Of a stretch of 64,000 nt of DNA, positions 25,328 through 33,527 are shown in pieces (position 1 is the stretch's first letter; each line of letters starts with the position of its first letter). The stretch is from CAIKMD01 sp963702925 (GTDB taxonomy: Bacteria; Pseudomonadota; Alphaproteobacteria; ATCC43930; CGMCC-115725). The notes below the pieces were generated by a model. It saw only the letters and a list, made by a program, of their open reading frames with translations, did not search any database and was not told the DNA's origin. The stretch covers positions 2,852,001 to 2,916,000 of the forward strand of contig OY969771.1 of NCBI GenBank assembly GCA_963702925.1. Reading direction: 5' to 3'. Made by a program: the position numbers and the translations under genes.

Positions 25328-26079
25328 GCGCGCTCGCTCTGGCGGTCGAAGGCGTTTCCAAGAATTTCGGCGGCTTGCGCGTGGCACGCGACATCTCGCT
25401 GACCTTGCCGGTCGGCGCGCGCCATGCGCTCATCGGCCCGAACGGAGCGGGAAAAACCACGCTGGTTCACATGGTGACGGGGTTGCTCCAGCCTTCGGCC
25501 GGAAAGATTCTGCTGGCCGGAACCAATATTACGCGATTGCCGCCCGAGCGCCGCGTCGCGCTTGGACTCGCGCGCACCTTCCAGATCAGCTCTCTCTTTC
25601 CCAGCCTCACCGTGGCCGAAAACGTCGGTTTGGCCTTCGCCGCGCGCTTCGGTCGCGACCACGTGCTCTGGGGAGGCGTGCGGTCGCGCGCGGAAATTGT
25701 CGACGGAACCGCGGCATTGCTGCAAAGCCTCGGTCTCATCCAACTCGCCGGCGAGCGGGTCGCGGATTTGCCTTATGGCCAACGGCGCTTGGTCGAGATT
25801 GCGCTGGTCTTGGCGCTCGATCCCAAGACCCTGGTGCTCGACGAGCCGGCGGCCGGGCTCGCGGCCGCGGATCGCGGCGTGCTGCTGGAGCTGTTGCTGC
25901 GGCTTCCCGCGGGGCTCAGCATTTTGATCATCGAGCACGATATGGATCTGGTCTTTCGCCTCGCGGAACGCATCACGGTTCTCGTCGAAGGTAGCGTTCT
26001 GACCGAAGGTAGCGTCGCCGAGATCAGGGCCGATCCGCGCGTGCGCGACGTTTATCTCGGGACAAGGCCTCATGACTGA
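25324..26079 (+). CDS. Branched-chain amino acid-type ABC transporter ATP-binding protein (LivG-like)
   Basis: 251 residues, single ABC ATPase domain. Walker A is GPNGAGKTT near residue 38, the signature motif is the LivG-type degenerate LPYGQRR near 150, Walker B is LVLDEPAAGL near 172, and the H-loop is IIEHDMD near 204. It hydrolyses ATP to drive import through LivHM. The start overlaps the LivM stop by four bases and the end overlaps the LivF start by eight, so all four genes are translationally coupled. Confidence 0.93.
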   Translation: MSALALAVEGVSKNFGGLRVARDISLTLPVGARHALIGPNGAGKTTLVHMVTGLLQPSAGKILLAGTNITRLPPERRVALGLARTFQISSLFPSLTVAENVGLAFAARFGRDHVLWGGVRSRAEIVDGTAALLQSLGLIQLAGERVADLPYGQRRLVEIALVLALDPKTLVLDEPAAGLAAADRGVLLELLLRLPAGLSILIIEHDMDLVFRLAERITVLVEGSVLTEGSVAEIRADPRVRDVYLGTRPHD

Positions 26080-26788
26080 GTTGCTGCGGCTTGACGCGCT
26101 AACGGCCGGGTATCGCGACACGGTGGTGCTGGAGGGGATTTCGGCCGCGGTCGCCGCGAAGGATGCGTGCGCGGTGCTGGGGCGCAATGGCGTCGGCAAG
26201 ACCACGCTGCTGATGACCATCATGGGGCTTACGGTTTTGCGCGGTGGCGGCATGGTGTTTGACGGGCAGGATCTAACAACGCTCGATACGCATCGGCGCG
26301 CCCAGGCCGGCATCGGCTATGTTCCCCAAGAGCGCGAGATCTTTCCATCGCTCACGGTCGACGAGAATCTTCGCGTCGCGTCGCGGCAAGGCGATTGGAC
26401 GCGCGCGCGTGTCTATGATCTTTTTCCCCGGCTGGCCGAGCGGCGGCGAAACTATGGCAATCAGCTCTCCGGGGGCGAGCAGCAAATGCTCGCTGTCGGG
26501 CGCGCGCTGGTCGGCAATCCCAAGCTGCTTTTGCTCGACGAGCCTTTCGAGGGGCTTGCGCCGGTTATCATCGATGGTTTGGTAACGGCGCTGATGCGCT
26601 TGCGGCGCGAGAGTGCCATTGCAACCATTCTCGTCGAGCAGCAGGTCGAGATCGCGCTGGAGATGACGGAGCGCGCGCTGGTGCTCGATCGCGGCCAGAT
26701 CGTGTGGAGCGGCGAGAGCGCAGCCCTGGCTGCCGACCGGCCAAGGCTTGCAAGCTTAGTCGGCCTGCAGGAAGCCGCGCCCGACTAA
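26072..26788 (+). CDS. Branched-chain amino acid-type ABC transporter ATP-binding protein (LivF-like)
   Basis: 238 residues. Walker A GRNGVGKTT near residue 40, signature LSGGEQQML near 134, Walker B LLLDEPFEGLAP near 155 and IPSLTV-type Q-loop region FPSLTVDENL near 90. It is the second ATPase of the Liv importer and the last gene of the operon. Its TAA overlaps the stop codon of the convergent Rieske oxygenase gene by three bases, leaving no room for a conventional terminator between them. Confidence 0.93.
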   Translation: MTELLRLDALTAGYRDTVVLEGISAAVAAKDACAVLGRNGVGKTTLLMTIMGLTVLRGGGMVFDGQDLTTLDTHRRAQAGIGYVPQEREIFPSLTVDENLRVASRQGDWTRARVYDLFPRLAERRRNYGNQLSGGEQQMLAVGRALVGNPKLLLLDEPFEGLAPVIIDGLVTALMRLRRESAIATILVEQQVEIALEMTERALVLDRGQIVWSGESAALAADRPRLASLVGLQEAAPD

Positions 26789-28122
26789 CTCGCTGCCGAG
26801 CCGTCCGGCCGTGCGACGCGCTTGAACCCCGAAAGCGCATCCGAGATGGCGAAATCGTCTTCCATTTTGAAGCCCATGGCGTCCTCATAAGCGCGCTTCA
26901 CGGCATCGGGCTGCCCTTGCTGAAAGACGAAGCGCCGCGGCGTGATGTTGTCGTAGACGCTGGTGTTCGCGAGCTGCTCGCGCGTCAAGCCTTCGCGGAA
27001 GAGCTTCAGTCCGACGATCGGCAAAGGCAGGTTTTTGTTGCTCGAGGCATCGCGGATCACCGCTTTGGGATCGCCGCCTTTGGCGATGGTTTCTAGGTCT
27101 TCGAGAAAGCGGTTGCGGATCATGACGATGCCGCGGTCGCTCCGGCCGAGATGTTCCTGGGTGCGGTCGGCGATGGGGCCTTGCCCGACCCAGGCGGCGA
27201 AGTCCTGGTTCATCACCGCGCCGGTCAGCCATTCTCCGGTCTTCTCGTCGGTGACCGGCCCATACCAGTAAGGGATCGAGTTCTGAATATAGGGTTCGCG
27301 GTCTTTGGGCACGCGATTGAAGAACCAGCCCACGCTCAGCGTGTTCTCGTCGTCGATCGGTACGCGCCATTCGAAATGGCCGCCGGTGAAAAGGCAATTG
27401 GGCCACAGGCAGACGCGTCCAGTGGTCCATAGCGGGTTGTTCTCGTCGGTATCCTCGCGCACCCGCTTGTAGACGAAGCCGTATTCGAATTCCTCGAAGC
27501 CGAGCTTCACATGCTTGGCGCCGTATGGTCCGTTCTTGCCTTTCAGACGCTGCGCCCAGTTCGCGTGCATCCATTCGAAATGCACCGGGTCGATCGAGTT
27601 CTCCTGGCACTGGAACCAATTGCACGGGATCGTCGAGAACACGATCTGGACGAAGCCGTTGGTCCAGTTGAACGGCTCCCAATCGGGCAAGAGCGGCGCC
27701 GGCTTGGGGCCGAGATAGGCCCAGAGCAGCCCGGCTTTCGCCTCGACCGGATAGGCCTTGATCGGCGTCTTGTCCTTGTAGCGTGAATTGGCATCGACGG
27801 TGTCGTCGAAAGGCTGCTCCAAGCAGCGCCCTTCTTCGTTAAAGAGCCAGCCATGGTAATGGCAGCGAAAGCCGCACTCCTCGGGATAACCGAAAGACAT
27901 ATCGGCGCGGCGATGCGGGCAGTGGCGGTCGATCAGCCCATACTGGCCGCCGAGATCCTTGTAGAGAACGAGGTCCTCGCCCAGAAGCCGCACGCGCTTC
28001 ACCGGCTTTTCCTCGAGCTCGCCGACCGCGGCGATGGGATACCAGTAGCGGCGCAACAGCTCGCCCATCGGGGTCGCCGCGCCGGTCTGGGTTAACATCC
28101 TGTTGTTGGCTTCGCTCAGCAT
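26785..28122 (-). CDS. Rieske non-haem iron oxygenase, alpha subunit
   Basis: 445 residues from an ATG with GACGAGG upstream; the longer frame to 28203 adds an unlikely N-terminus. The Rieske cluster motif is intact (CPHR near 70, CHYHGW near 90). The mononuclear iron site reads ENSIDPVHFEWMH near residues 178-190, again Glu-x3-Asp-x2-His-x4-His. It resembles phthalate-dioxygenase-type and aromatic O-demethylase oxygenases and requires an unlinked reductase. Position between a Liv importer and an LLM gene suggests import and oxidation of one aromatic acid. The gene is divergent from the LLM gene across a spacer with short palindromes. Confidence 0.9.
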   Translation of the reverse strand: MLSEANNRMLTQTGAATPMGELLRRYWYPIAAVGELEEKPVKRVRLLGEDLVLYKDLGGQYGLIDRHCPHRRADMSFGYPEECGFRCHYHGWLFNEEGRCLEQPFDDTVDANSRYKDKTPIKAYPVEAKAGLLWAYLGPKPAPLLPDWEPFNWTNGFVQIVFSTIPCNWFQCQENSIDPVHFEWMHANWAQRLKGKNGPYGAKHVKLGFEEFEYGFVYKRVREDTDENNPLWTTGRVCLWPNCLFTGGHFEWRVPIDDENTLSVGWFFNRVPKDREPYIQNSIPYWYGPVTDEKTGEWLTGAVMNQDFAAWVGQGPIADRTQEHLGRSDRGIVMIRNRFLEDLETIAKGGDPKAVIRDASSNKNLPLPIVGLKLFREGLTREQLANTSVYDNITPRRFVFQQGQPDAVKRAYEDAMGFKMEDDFAISDALSGFKRVARPDGSAAS

Positions 28123-28138
28123 CGAAAACCTCGTCTGA

Positions 28139-28195
28139 TGGTATCTACGTCCGATAGGCCTATAGGTCTTCCCAATACCAGTGGCTTTAAACTGG
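28139..28195. promoter_or_regulatory. Dyad-rich spacer between divergent Rieske and LLM genes (candidate operator region)
   Basis: Three dyads occur within 57 bases: TGGTAT (28139-28144) with ATACCA (28175-28180); the perfect palindrome ATAGGCCTAT (28154-28163); and CCAGT (28178-28182) with ACTGG (28191-28195). TGGTAT/ATACCA half-sites are common for GntR-type regulators, but spacing here is wide. No regulator gene is adjacent. Confidence 0.3.
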
Positions 28196-28256
28196 CATCC
28201 CAAGTTTTTGCCGCCTAGTCTAGCAGCATCGGCATCCGGAAGGGGAATGCGACAAA

Positions 28257-29291
28257 ATGAAGTTCGGCCTGTTCGACCATGTGGACCAAAACGACCGCCC
28301 TCTCGCTCGGCAATTCGACGAGCGGCTCCAATTCATCGCCGCGGCCGACGCGGCCGGATTTTACAGCTATCAGGTGGCCGAGCATCACGGCACGCCGCTC
28401 AACATGGTGCCCAATCCCGGCGTGTTTCTCGCGGCGGCCGCGCGCGCGACGACGCGGCTTCGCCTCGGCGCGCTGGTCTTCCTGCTGCCGCTCTACTCGC
28501 CGCTGCGGTTGATCGAGGAAATCGCGATGCTCGATCATTTGAGCCATGGCAGGCTCGATTTCGGGGTCGGGCGCGGCGTCTCGCCCTTCGAGCTCAATTT
28601 CCACAAGGTCAATTCGGATCAGTCGCGCGACATCTTCCTCGATGCCTATGACTGCATCCTCTACGGGCTTACCCATGACGAGCTCGATCACGCCGGTCCG
28701 TTCTTTAGCTACACCAAGGTGCCGATGCAGCTGAAGCCGTTGCAGAAGCCTTACCCGCCGGTTTGGTACGCGTCCTCGGCGGAATTCGGCTCGCGTTGGG
28801 CCGGCGAGCGCGGCCTCCATTTCGGCACCTTGGGCTCGATCGAAACCGCCAAGAAAAACATCGACGCCTACAAGGACGCCTATGCGAAACGCGGCACGCC
28901 GGCGCATCCGAAGCCGGAAATTTCCGGCGGCGTGGTCATGGCCGTCAATCGCCAGCTCGTGGTCGCCGATACGGTCGAAGAGGCGCGCCGCATTGCCAAG
29001 CCGGCACATGAGCAGCATCACGAGAAGATCATGTGGCTGCTGAAACGCAATGTGACCAGCATCAACTACGCCCACAACATCGTCGGCGGGTTCGACGCGG
29101 CGATCGAGGCCGGCACGGTCATCGTCGGCACGCCCGACACGGTGCGCGCGGAGATCGAGCGGCAAGTGAAGCTGATCGGCGTCAACCACATGAATTTCGC
29201 CATGTTCTTCGGCAACATGAAGCTCGAAGACGCGTTGCGTTCGCAAAATTTGTTCGCCAAAGAGGTGATGCCGAAATTGGCCGCGCTCTAA
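28257..29291 (+). CDS. LLM class flavin-dependent oxidoreductase
   Basis: 344 residues, standard luciferase-like barrel. It starts MKFGLFDHVDQNDRP with AEHHGTPLNMVPNPGVFLAAAA near residue 45 and LSHGRLDFGVGRGV near 100; the C-terminus has VGTPDTVRAEIERQVKLIG. GGGGAA precedes the start. It is followed after 58 bases by an old-yellow-enzyme family gene on the same strand, so a flavoprotein pair acting on one substrate is possible. The reduced flavin supplier is not identified. Confidence 0.9.
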   Translation: MKFGLFDHVDQNDRPLARQFDERLQFIAAADAAGFYSYQVAEHHGTPLNMVPNPGVFLAAAARATTRLRLGALVFLLPLYSPLRLIEEIAMLDHLSHGRLDFGVGRGVSPFELNFHKVNSDQSRDIFLDAYDCILYGLTHDELDHAGPFFSYTKVPMQLKPLQKPYPPVWYASSAEFGSRWAGERGLHFGTLGSIETAKKNIDAYKDAYAKRGTPAHPKPEISGGVVMAVNRQLVVADTVEEARRIAKPAHEQHHEKIMWLLKRNVTSINYAHNIVGGFDAAIEAGTVIVGTPDTVRAEIERQVKLIGVNHMNFAMFFGNMKLEDALRSQNLFAKEVMPKLAAL

Positions 29292-29349
29292 GCGAAGCGT
29301 GCGACGGTGATCGCGTACCGCGCGCCATGAATGTTCGGCGAGAACAACG

Positions 29350-31098
29350 GTGAGCTTTCTCCTGATGCCGGGACGGATCGGCCTGGTCGAGATCAAGAAC
29401 CGGGTCGTGATGCCGCCGATGACCACGCGCACGGCGGATGCGGAAGGTTTCGTCACCGACGACACCGTCGCCTACTACATGGCGCGGGTGCGGGGCGGCA
29501 CCGGCCTTATTACGGTCGAAATGGCATCGCCCGAAAAGGCCGGGCGCCATCGCCGCCACGAGCTGGGCATTTACGACGACCGCTTTCTTGTCGGGCTGCA
29601 GCGCCTCGTCGCCGAGATTCACACGGGCAGCGCCAAGGCCTCGATCCAACTCGGCCATGGCGGCGGCCATACCCGCCGCGATATCTGCGGCGAGACGCCC
29701 GTGGCGCCGTCGGCGATTCCGCATTCGGTTTTCGAGACCACCTTCGAGACGATCGTGCCGGAGGCCATGACGAAAGCGCGCATCGATGCCTGCGTTGCGG
29801 CTTTCGCCGCGGCGGCGCAACGCGCTTGGCATGCCGGATTCGATTGCGTCGAGATTCACGCGGCCCATGGCTATTTGATCTCGCAATTCCTGACGCCCTT
29901 CGAGAATCGCCGCAGCGACGAATATGGCGGATCGCTCGAAAATCGCGCGCGTTTCGGGCTCGAGGTGCTGCGCGCGGTGAAGGCCGCGATCCCGGGCATG
30001 GCGGTGATCTATCGGCTTTCGGTCGAAGATTATTTTCCCGAGGGCATGCCCTGGCACGAGGGCAAGCAGGTTGCGATCTGGGCGGCGGAGGCGGGGGCCG
30101 ACGCACTTCACATCGCCGCCGGCCACTACCGTTCCCTGCCGTCGGCGGCGCGGCAGATCCCGCCCATGGCCTATCCGGACGCGACCTTTCTCGACTATGC
30201 GGCCGGCGTGAAGGAAGCGGTCAAGGTCCCGGTGATCGCCGTCGGAAGGCTCGGCGATCCCGCGATTGCCGAGGCGGCGCTCGCAAGCCGCAAGGCGGAT
30301 TTCATCGCGCTCGGCCGAACCCTGATCGCCGAGCCGGAATGGGTCGAGAAGCTTCGCCGCGGTGAGCCGGCGCGGCGTTGCCTCGCCTGCAATACTTGCG
30401 TCGACGAAATGCGTAGCGGCGCGCGCCTCGGCTGCCTCGTCAACGGCAGGGCGGGCAAGGAGCGCGTCTACGCCGTGGCGCAACCTCCGCAAGGCGAGCG
30501 CATCGCCATCATCGGCGCTGGCCCCGCCGGGCTTACCTATGCTTCGCTCGTGGCCGAAGGCAATATGGTTACGCTCTTCGAGCGCGCGGCGCGCGCGGGC
30601 GGCGCATTTCGCTACGCTGCCAAAGCGCCGCTTTTTCAAGAGCATCAAGCCAGCGAGCGCTCTTTCGCACGCTATATCGATCAGCTCGTGTTGGCCTGCA
30701 GCGAGAAAGGCGTGCGTTTCCGCTATGGCACCGACGTGACCCGCGCGCCCGATTTGCTTCAACCTTTCGATCGCATCGTGATCGCATCCGGCGCGCGCTA
30801 CCGGTTCGGCATGGGACGCGTTGCCACGGCGCTGCTCGATATCGGCGCGGGGCATTGGCCGGGTTTGCGCCAGCTTTTCTCGCGTCCGGGTTTTCGCGAC
30901 TGGTTCTATTACCGCGCGAGGCGCGGCACGGCGGAGCGGTTCAAAGCCTTGGTCAGGCCTGGCCAGAAGCTGGTCGCGATCGGCGATGCGGTTGCCCCCG
31001 GCAAGAGCAAAGCCGCGATCACCTCGGCCTTCGAAGCGGCGCTCCTTGGCGCGGGCTCGTGCGCTGAGCCTGCTCAGACTTCTTTGCCGGAATCGTAG
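29350..31098 (+). CDS. Old-yellow-enzyme family NADH:flavin oxidoreductase with shortened FAD domain
   Basis: 582 residues, GTG start. Residues 1-345 form the FMN barrel (VVMPPMTTR, the catalytic-region VEIHAAHGYLISQF, and YGGSLENRARF). An iron-sulfur motif CLACNTCVDEMRSGARLGC follows near 355-373. The FAD domain begins IAIIGAGPAGLTYA near 385 and ends KLVAIGDAVAPGKS near 545. Relatives such as 2,4-dienoyl-CoA reductase are about 670 residues because an NAD(P)-binding Rossmann insert lies inside the FAD domain; here that region has no second GxGxxG and is only about 50 residues. Electron input may therefore come from a partner. The 3' end overlaps the convergent FAD monooxygenase gene by 25 bases. 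Confidence 0.85.
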   Translation: MSFLLMPGRIGLVEIKNRVVMPPMTTRTADAEGFVTDDTVAYYMARVRGGTGLITVEMASPEKAGRHRRHELGIYDDRFLVGLQRLVAEIHTGSAKASIQLGHGGGHTRRDICGETPVAPSAIPHSVFETTFETIVPEAMTKARIDACVAAFAAAAQRAWHAGFDCVEIHAAHGYLISQFLTPFENRRSDEYGGSLENRARFGLEVLRAVKAAIPGMAVIYRLSVEDYFPEGMPWHEGKQVAIWAAEAGADALHIAAGHYRSLPSAARQIPPMAYPDATFLDYAAGVKEAVKVPVIAVGRLGDPAIAEAALASRKADFIALGRTLIAEPEWVEKLRRGEPARRCLACNTCVDEMRSGARLGCLVNGRAGKERVYAVAQPPQGERIAIIGAGPAGLTYASLVAEGNMVTLFERAARAGGAFRYAAKAPLFQEHQASERSFARYIDQLVLACSEKGVRFRYGTDVTRAPDLLQPFDRIVIASGARYRFGMGRVATALLDIGAGHWPGLRQLFSRPGFRDWFYYRARRGTAERFKALVRPGQKLVAIGDAVAPGKSKAAITSAFEAALLGAGSCAEPAQTSLPES

Positions 31099-32300
31099 CC
31101 CGGTCCGGAGGCGGCGAGCATCGGCTGCTCCGCCAAGGCATCGTTCTTCGTTACGTCATGGGCAAAGAGCCAGTCGCGGCTAGCGCGCGGCTTCGGCGGC
31201 ACGGCCTGATTGAGATCGAATTGCTCGCGCGCTTGAAGCTGGGTGCGCGCCGTATAGGCGCGGCGCTCTTCTTCGTATGCCAAGAGCGCCGTGATCGGAT
31301 CATCCGACTGGCGGCTCAGATGGCGCGCCAAGGCGAAACCGTCTTCGATCGCCATTGCCGCACCTTGCGCCAGCGTGGGAAGCATCGGGTGCGCCGCATC
31401 GCCCAAAAGCGTGATCCGGCCGATCGTCCAGCGCGACAGCGGATCGCGGTCGAACACGCCCCATTTGAACCATTGCTGCGGATCGACCTCATGGAACATC
31501 GCGATCAGCGTCTCGTGATAGCCGTCATAGGCTTCGAGCACCTCGCCAAGGCTGCTCGGCACGGTCCAGGATTCATCGGCCCAGCGGCCGCCGACATGGC
31601 CGCAAAAGATGTTGAACACCTTCCCGGCCGAAATCGGATAGCACACGACCCGGCCGACGGGGCCCAGCCAGTTGATGGCGTCGTTGCTGCTGAATTCTTC
31701 GCCGGTGCCAAAGGCGCGCTTGGTTAGTTTCTCGACCGGCAAGGTCGCGCGCCAACATTCCATCCCGGTTTGGCGCGGCGCTCCGCCGCCGAAGAGAGTC
31801 TCGCGCACTTTCGAGCGAATGCCGTCCGCGCCGATGACGATATCGGCTTCGATCTCGCTGCCATCGGCAAAGCGCGCCGTCGCGCTCTGCCTCGTCCCGG
31901 CTACCCCAACGCAACGCTTGCCCAAATGGATCGACGATGGCGGCACGGCATTGGCGACCAGGCGCAGCATGTCGCCGCGATGGACCGTGTAATAAGGCGC
32001 GCCGAATTGCGCTTCCATGCCGCCTCGCATCCGGCCGCGCGACAAGGGCATCCCGTCGCTCCAATGGAGCGATAGCGCGTTGACCGGCTCGCCCGCGATC
32101 GCGCGCAGTTCCGCCTCGAGGCCGAGCGCGCGATAGACTTTGACGGCGTTGGGTCCGACCTGCAGCCCGGCGCCCACTTCCATCAGTGCTGACGCTTGCT
32201 CGTAGAGCGCGACCTCGAAGCCGTGGCGGCGCAAGGCGATCGCGGCGGTGAGGCCGCCGATACCGGCGCCGATCAAAGCGACCCGTTGCGTGCGTGCCAT
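31074..32300 (-). CDS. FAD-dependent monooxygenase (salicylate/3-hydroxybenzoate hydroxylase-like)
   Basis: 408 residues, group A flavoprotein monooxygenase. The FAD-binding GAGIGGLTAAIALRRHG is at the N-terminus, the DG motif appears in GADGIRSKVRETLF near residue 160, and the GD motif in GDAAHPMLPTLAQGAAMAIED near 300. Such enzymes hydroxylate activated aromatic rings with NAD(P)H and oxygen. It is the last gene of a five-gene minus-strand run (hydrolase, LLM, amidohydrolase, LLM, this gene). Its stop region overlaps the old-yellow-enzyme gene tail-to-tail. Confidence 0.9.
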   Translation of the reverse strand: MARTQRVALIGAGIGGLTAAIALRRHGFEVALYEQASALMEVGAGLQVGPNAVKVYRALGLEAELRAIAGEPVNALSLHWSDGMPLSRGRMRGGMEAQFGAPYYTVHRGDMLRLVANAVPPSSIHLGKRCVGVAGTRQSATARFADGSEIEADIVIGADGIRSKVRETLFGGGAPRQTGMECWRATLPVEKLTKRAFGTGEEFSSNDAINWLGPVGRVVCYPISAGKVFNIFCGHVGGRWADESWTVPSSLGEVLEAYDGYHETLIAMFHEVDPQQWFKWGVFDRDPLSRWTIGRITLLGDAAHPMLPTLAQGAAMAIEDGFALARHLSRQSDDPITALLAYEEERRAYTARTQLQAREQFDLNQAVPPKPRASRDWLFAHDVTKNDALAEQPMLAASGPGYDSGKEV

Positions 32301-32311
32301 CGTGCGATGAT

Positions 32312-33490
32312 TTATTTCGCCGGCGCCGGAATTTTCTCTTCGGCGCGCTGCGGGGTCCGGTCGCGGAAATAGGGCAGGACTTCCTGGGCAATCGCTTCCA
32401 TGTTCGCGCGCGTCATGTCGCGCGGCAAAGTGCCGAACTGGGTCTTTGTCAGGCTGGTGCCGAAACCGGCGAGGTCCTGATATTCGGCGAGCTTCTCGCG
32501 TACCGTGTTGGGCGAGCCGGCGATCACGACGCCCATGCGGACCAAATCCTCGGCGGTTTGGATCTTGCCATGGGCTTGAACCTTGGCGGCGGCGACCCGT
32601 TTCATCGAATCGATGCTCGAATAGCCCGGGGGCAGCAGCATCTCGATCGGCATGCCGAGGAAACGATTGGCCAGTGCTTCAAGATGGGGCTTCGCCTCCT
32701 TCATCGCCTTGGCGTCGGTCTCGGCGACATAGATCGAGTTCGACCAGGCGAGCTGATCGGCGGTGGCGACGTACCCCTCTTTTTCGGCGGCGTCGCGATA
32801 GGCTTGGAAGAAGCGCGCGACGACGGCGATCGGCGACAGGGTCTGGCAATAGGTGTAACGCATCTTCGCCGCCCATTGGATCGTGCTGCTCGATCCCTGC
32901 GACGGAATCCAGATCGGCGGGTGCGGATTCTGATAAGGCCGCGGCCAGGGATTAACGTAGTTGATCTCGAAATGCCGTCCGGCATAGCGGAACGGTCCGG
33001 GCTCGGTCCACGCGCGGATGATCAGCTCATGCGCTTCGTTGAAACGCGCCTGGGAGTCGACGGGGTTGATACCCATCGAGTGGTACTCGGCGCCGATGCC
33101 GCGCACGAAGCCGGCGATGAACCGTCCGCGCATCAGATTGTCGAGCAGCGCATATTCCTCGGCCACGGCAAGCGGGTTTTGCAAGAGTGGTAGCGCGCGG
33201 CCGAGGATCGCAAGCTTGGCGCGTTTGAGCGAGCGCGCGAGAGCGCCTGCCAACACGCCCGGCGTCGGCATCAATCCATAGGCGTTCTGGTGATGCTCGT
33301 TGAGCACGACGCCGTCGAAGCCGAGCTTGTCGGCATATTCGAGCTCGTCGAGATAGCGGTGATAAAGCTCCGCGCCTTTTTTCGGATCGAAATGGCTGTT
33401 CGAAAAGGTGACCCAGGCCGTGCCGTTGCGGCCGATCGCGTCGAGGTCGACATCGGCATAAGGCATGAGATGGAAATTGAAGATCTTCAT
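32312..33490 (-). CDS. LLM class flavin-dependent oxidoreductase
   Basis: 392 residues from an ATG with GAGGAGGAAAC upstream; the longer open frame reaches into the next gene. The luciferase-like fold is shown by MKIFNFHLMPYADVDL, LNEHHQNAYGLMPTPGVLAGALA near residue 60, MRGRFIAGFVRGIGAEY near 115, and VIAGSPNTVREKLAEY near 335. It is 11 bases upstream of the FAD monooxygenase gene and downstream of the exported amidohydrolase. It most resembles, by eye, the LLM proteins at 35066 and 42190, with the same YQNPHPPIW or YQSPHPPVW-type motif. Confidence 0.9.
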   Translation of the reverse strand: MKIFNFHLMPYADVDLDAIGRNGTAWVTFSNSHFDPKKGAELYHRYLDELEYADKLGFDGVVLNEHHQNAYGLMPTPGVLAGALARSLKRAKLAILGRALPLLQNPLAVAEEYALLDNLMRGRFIAGFVRGIGAEYHSMGINPVDSQARFNEAHELIIRAWTEPGPFRYAGRHFEINYVNPWPRPYQNPHPPIWIPSQGSSSTIQWAAKMRYTYCQTLSPIAVVARFFQAYRDAAEKEGYVATADQLAWSNSIYVAETDAKAMKEAKPHLEALANRFLGMPIEMLLPPGYSSIDSMKRVAAAKVQAHGKIQTAEDLVRMGVVIAGSPNTVREKLAEYQDLAGFGTSLTKTQFGTLPRDMTRANMEAIAQEVLPYFRDRTPQRAEEKIPAPAK

Positions 33491-33527
33491 GGGCGTTTCC
33501 TCCTCGAACCGGCTTTTGGCGGCGGCC

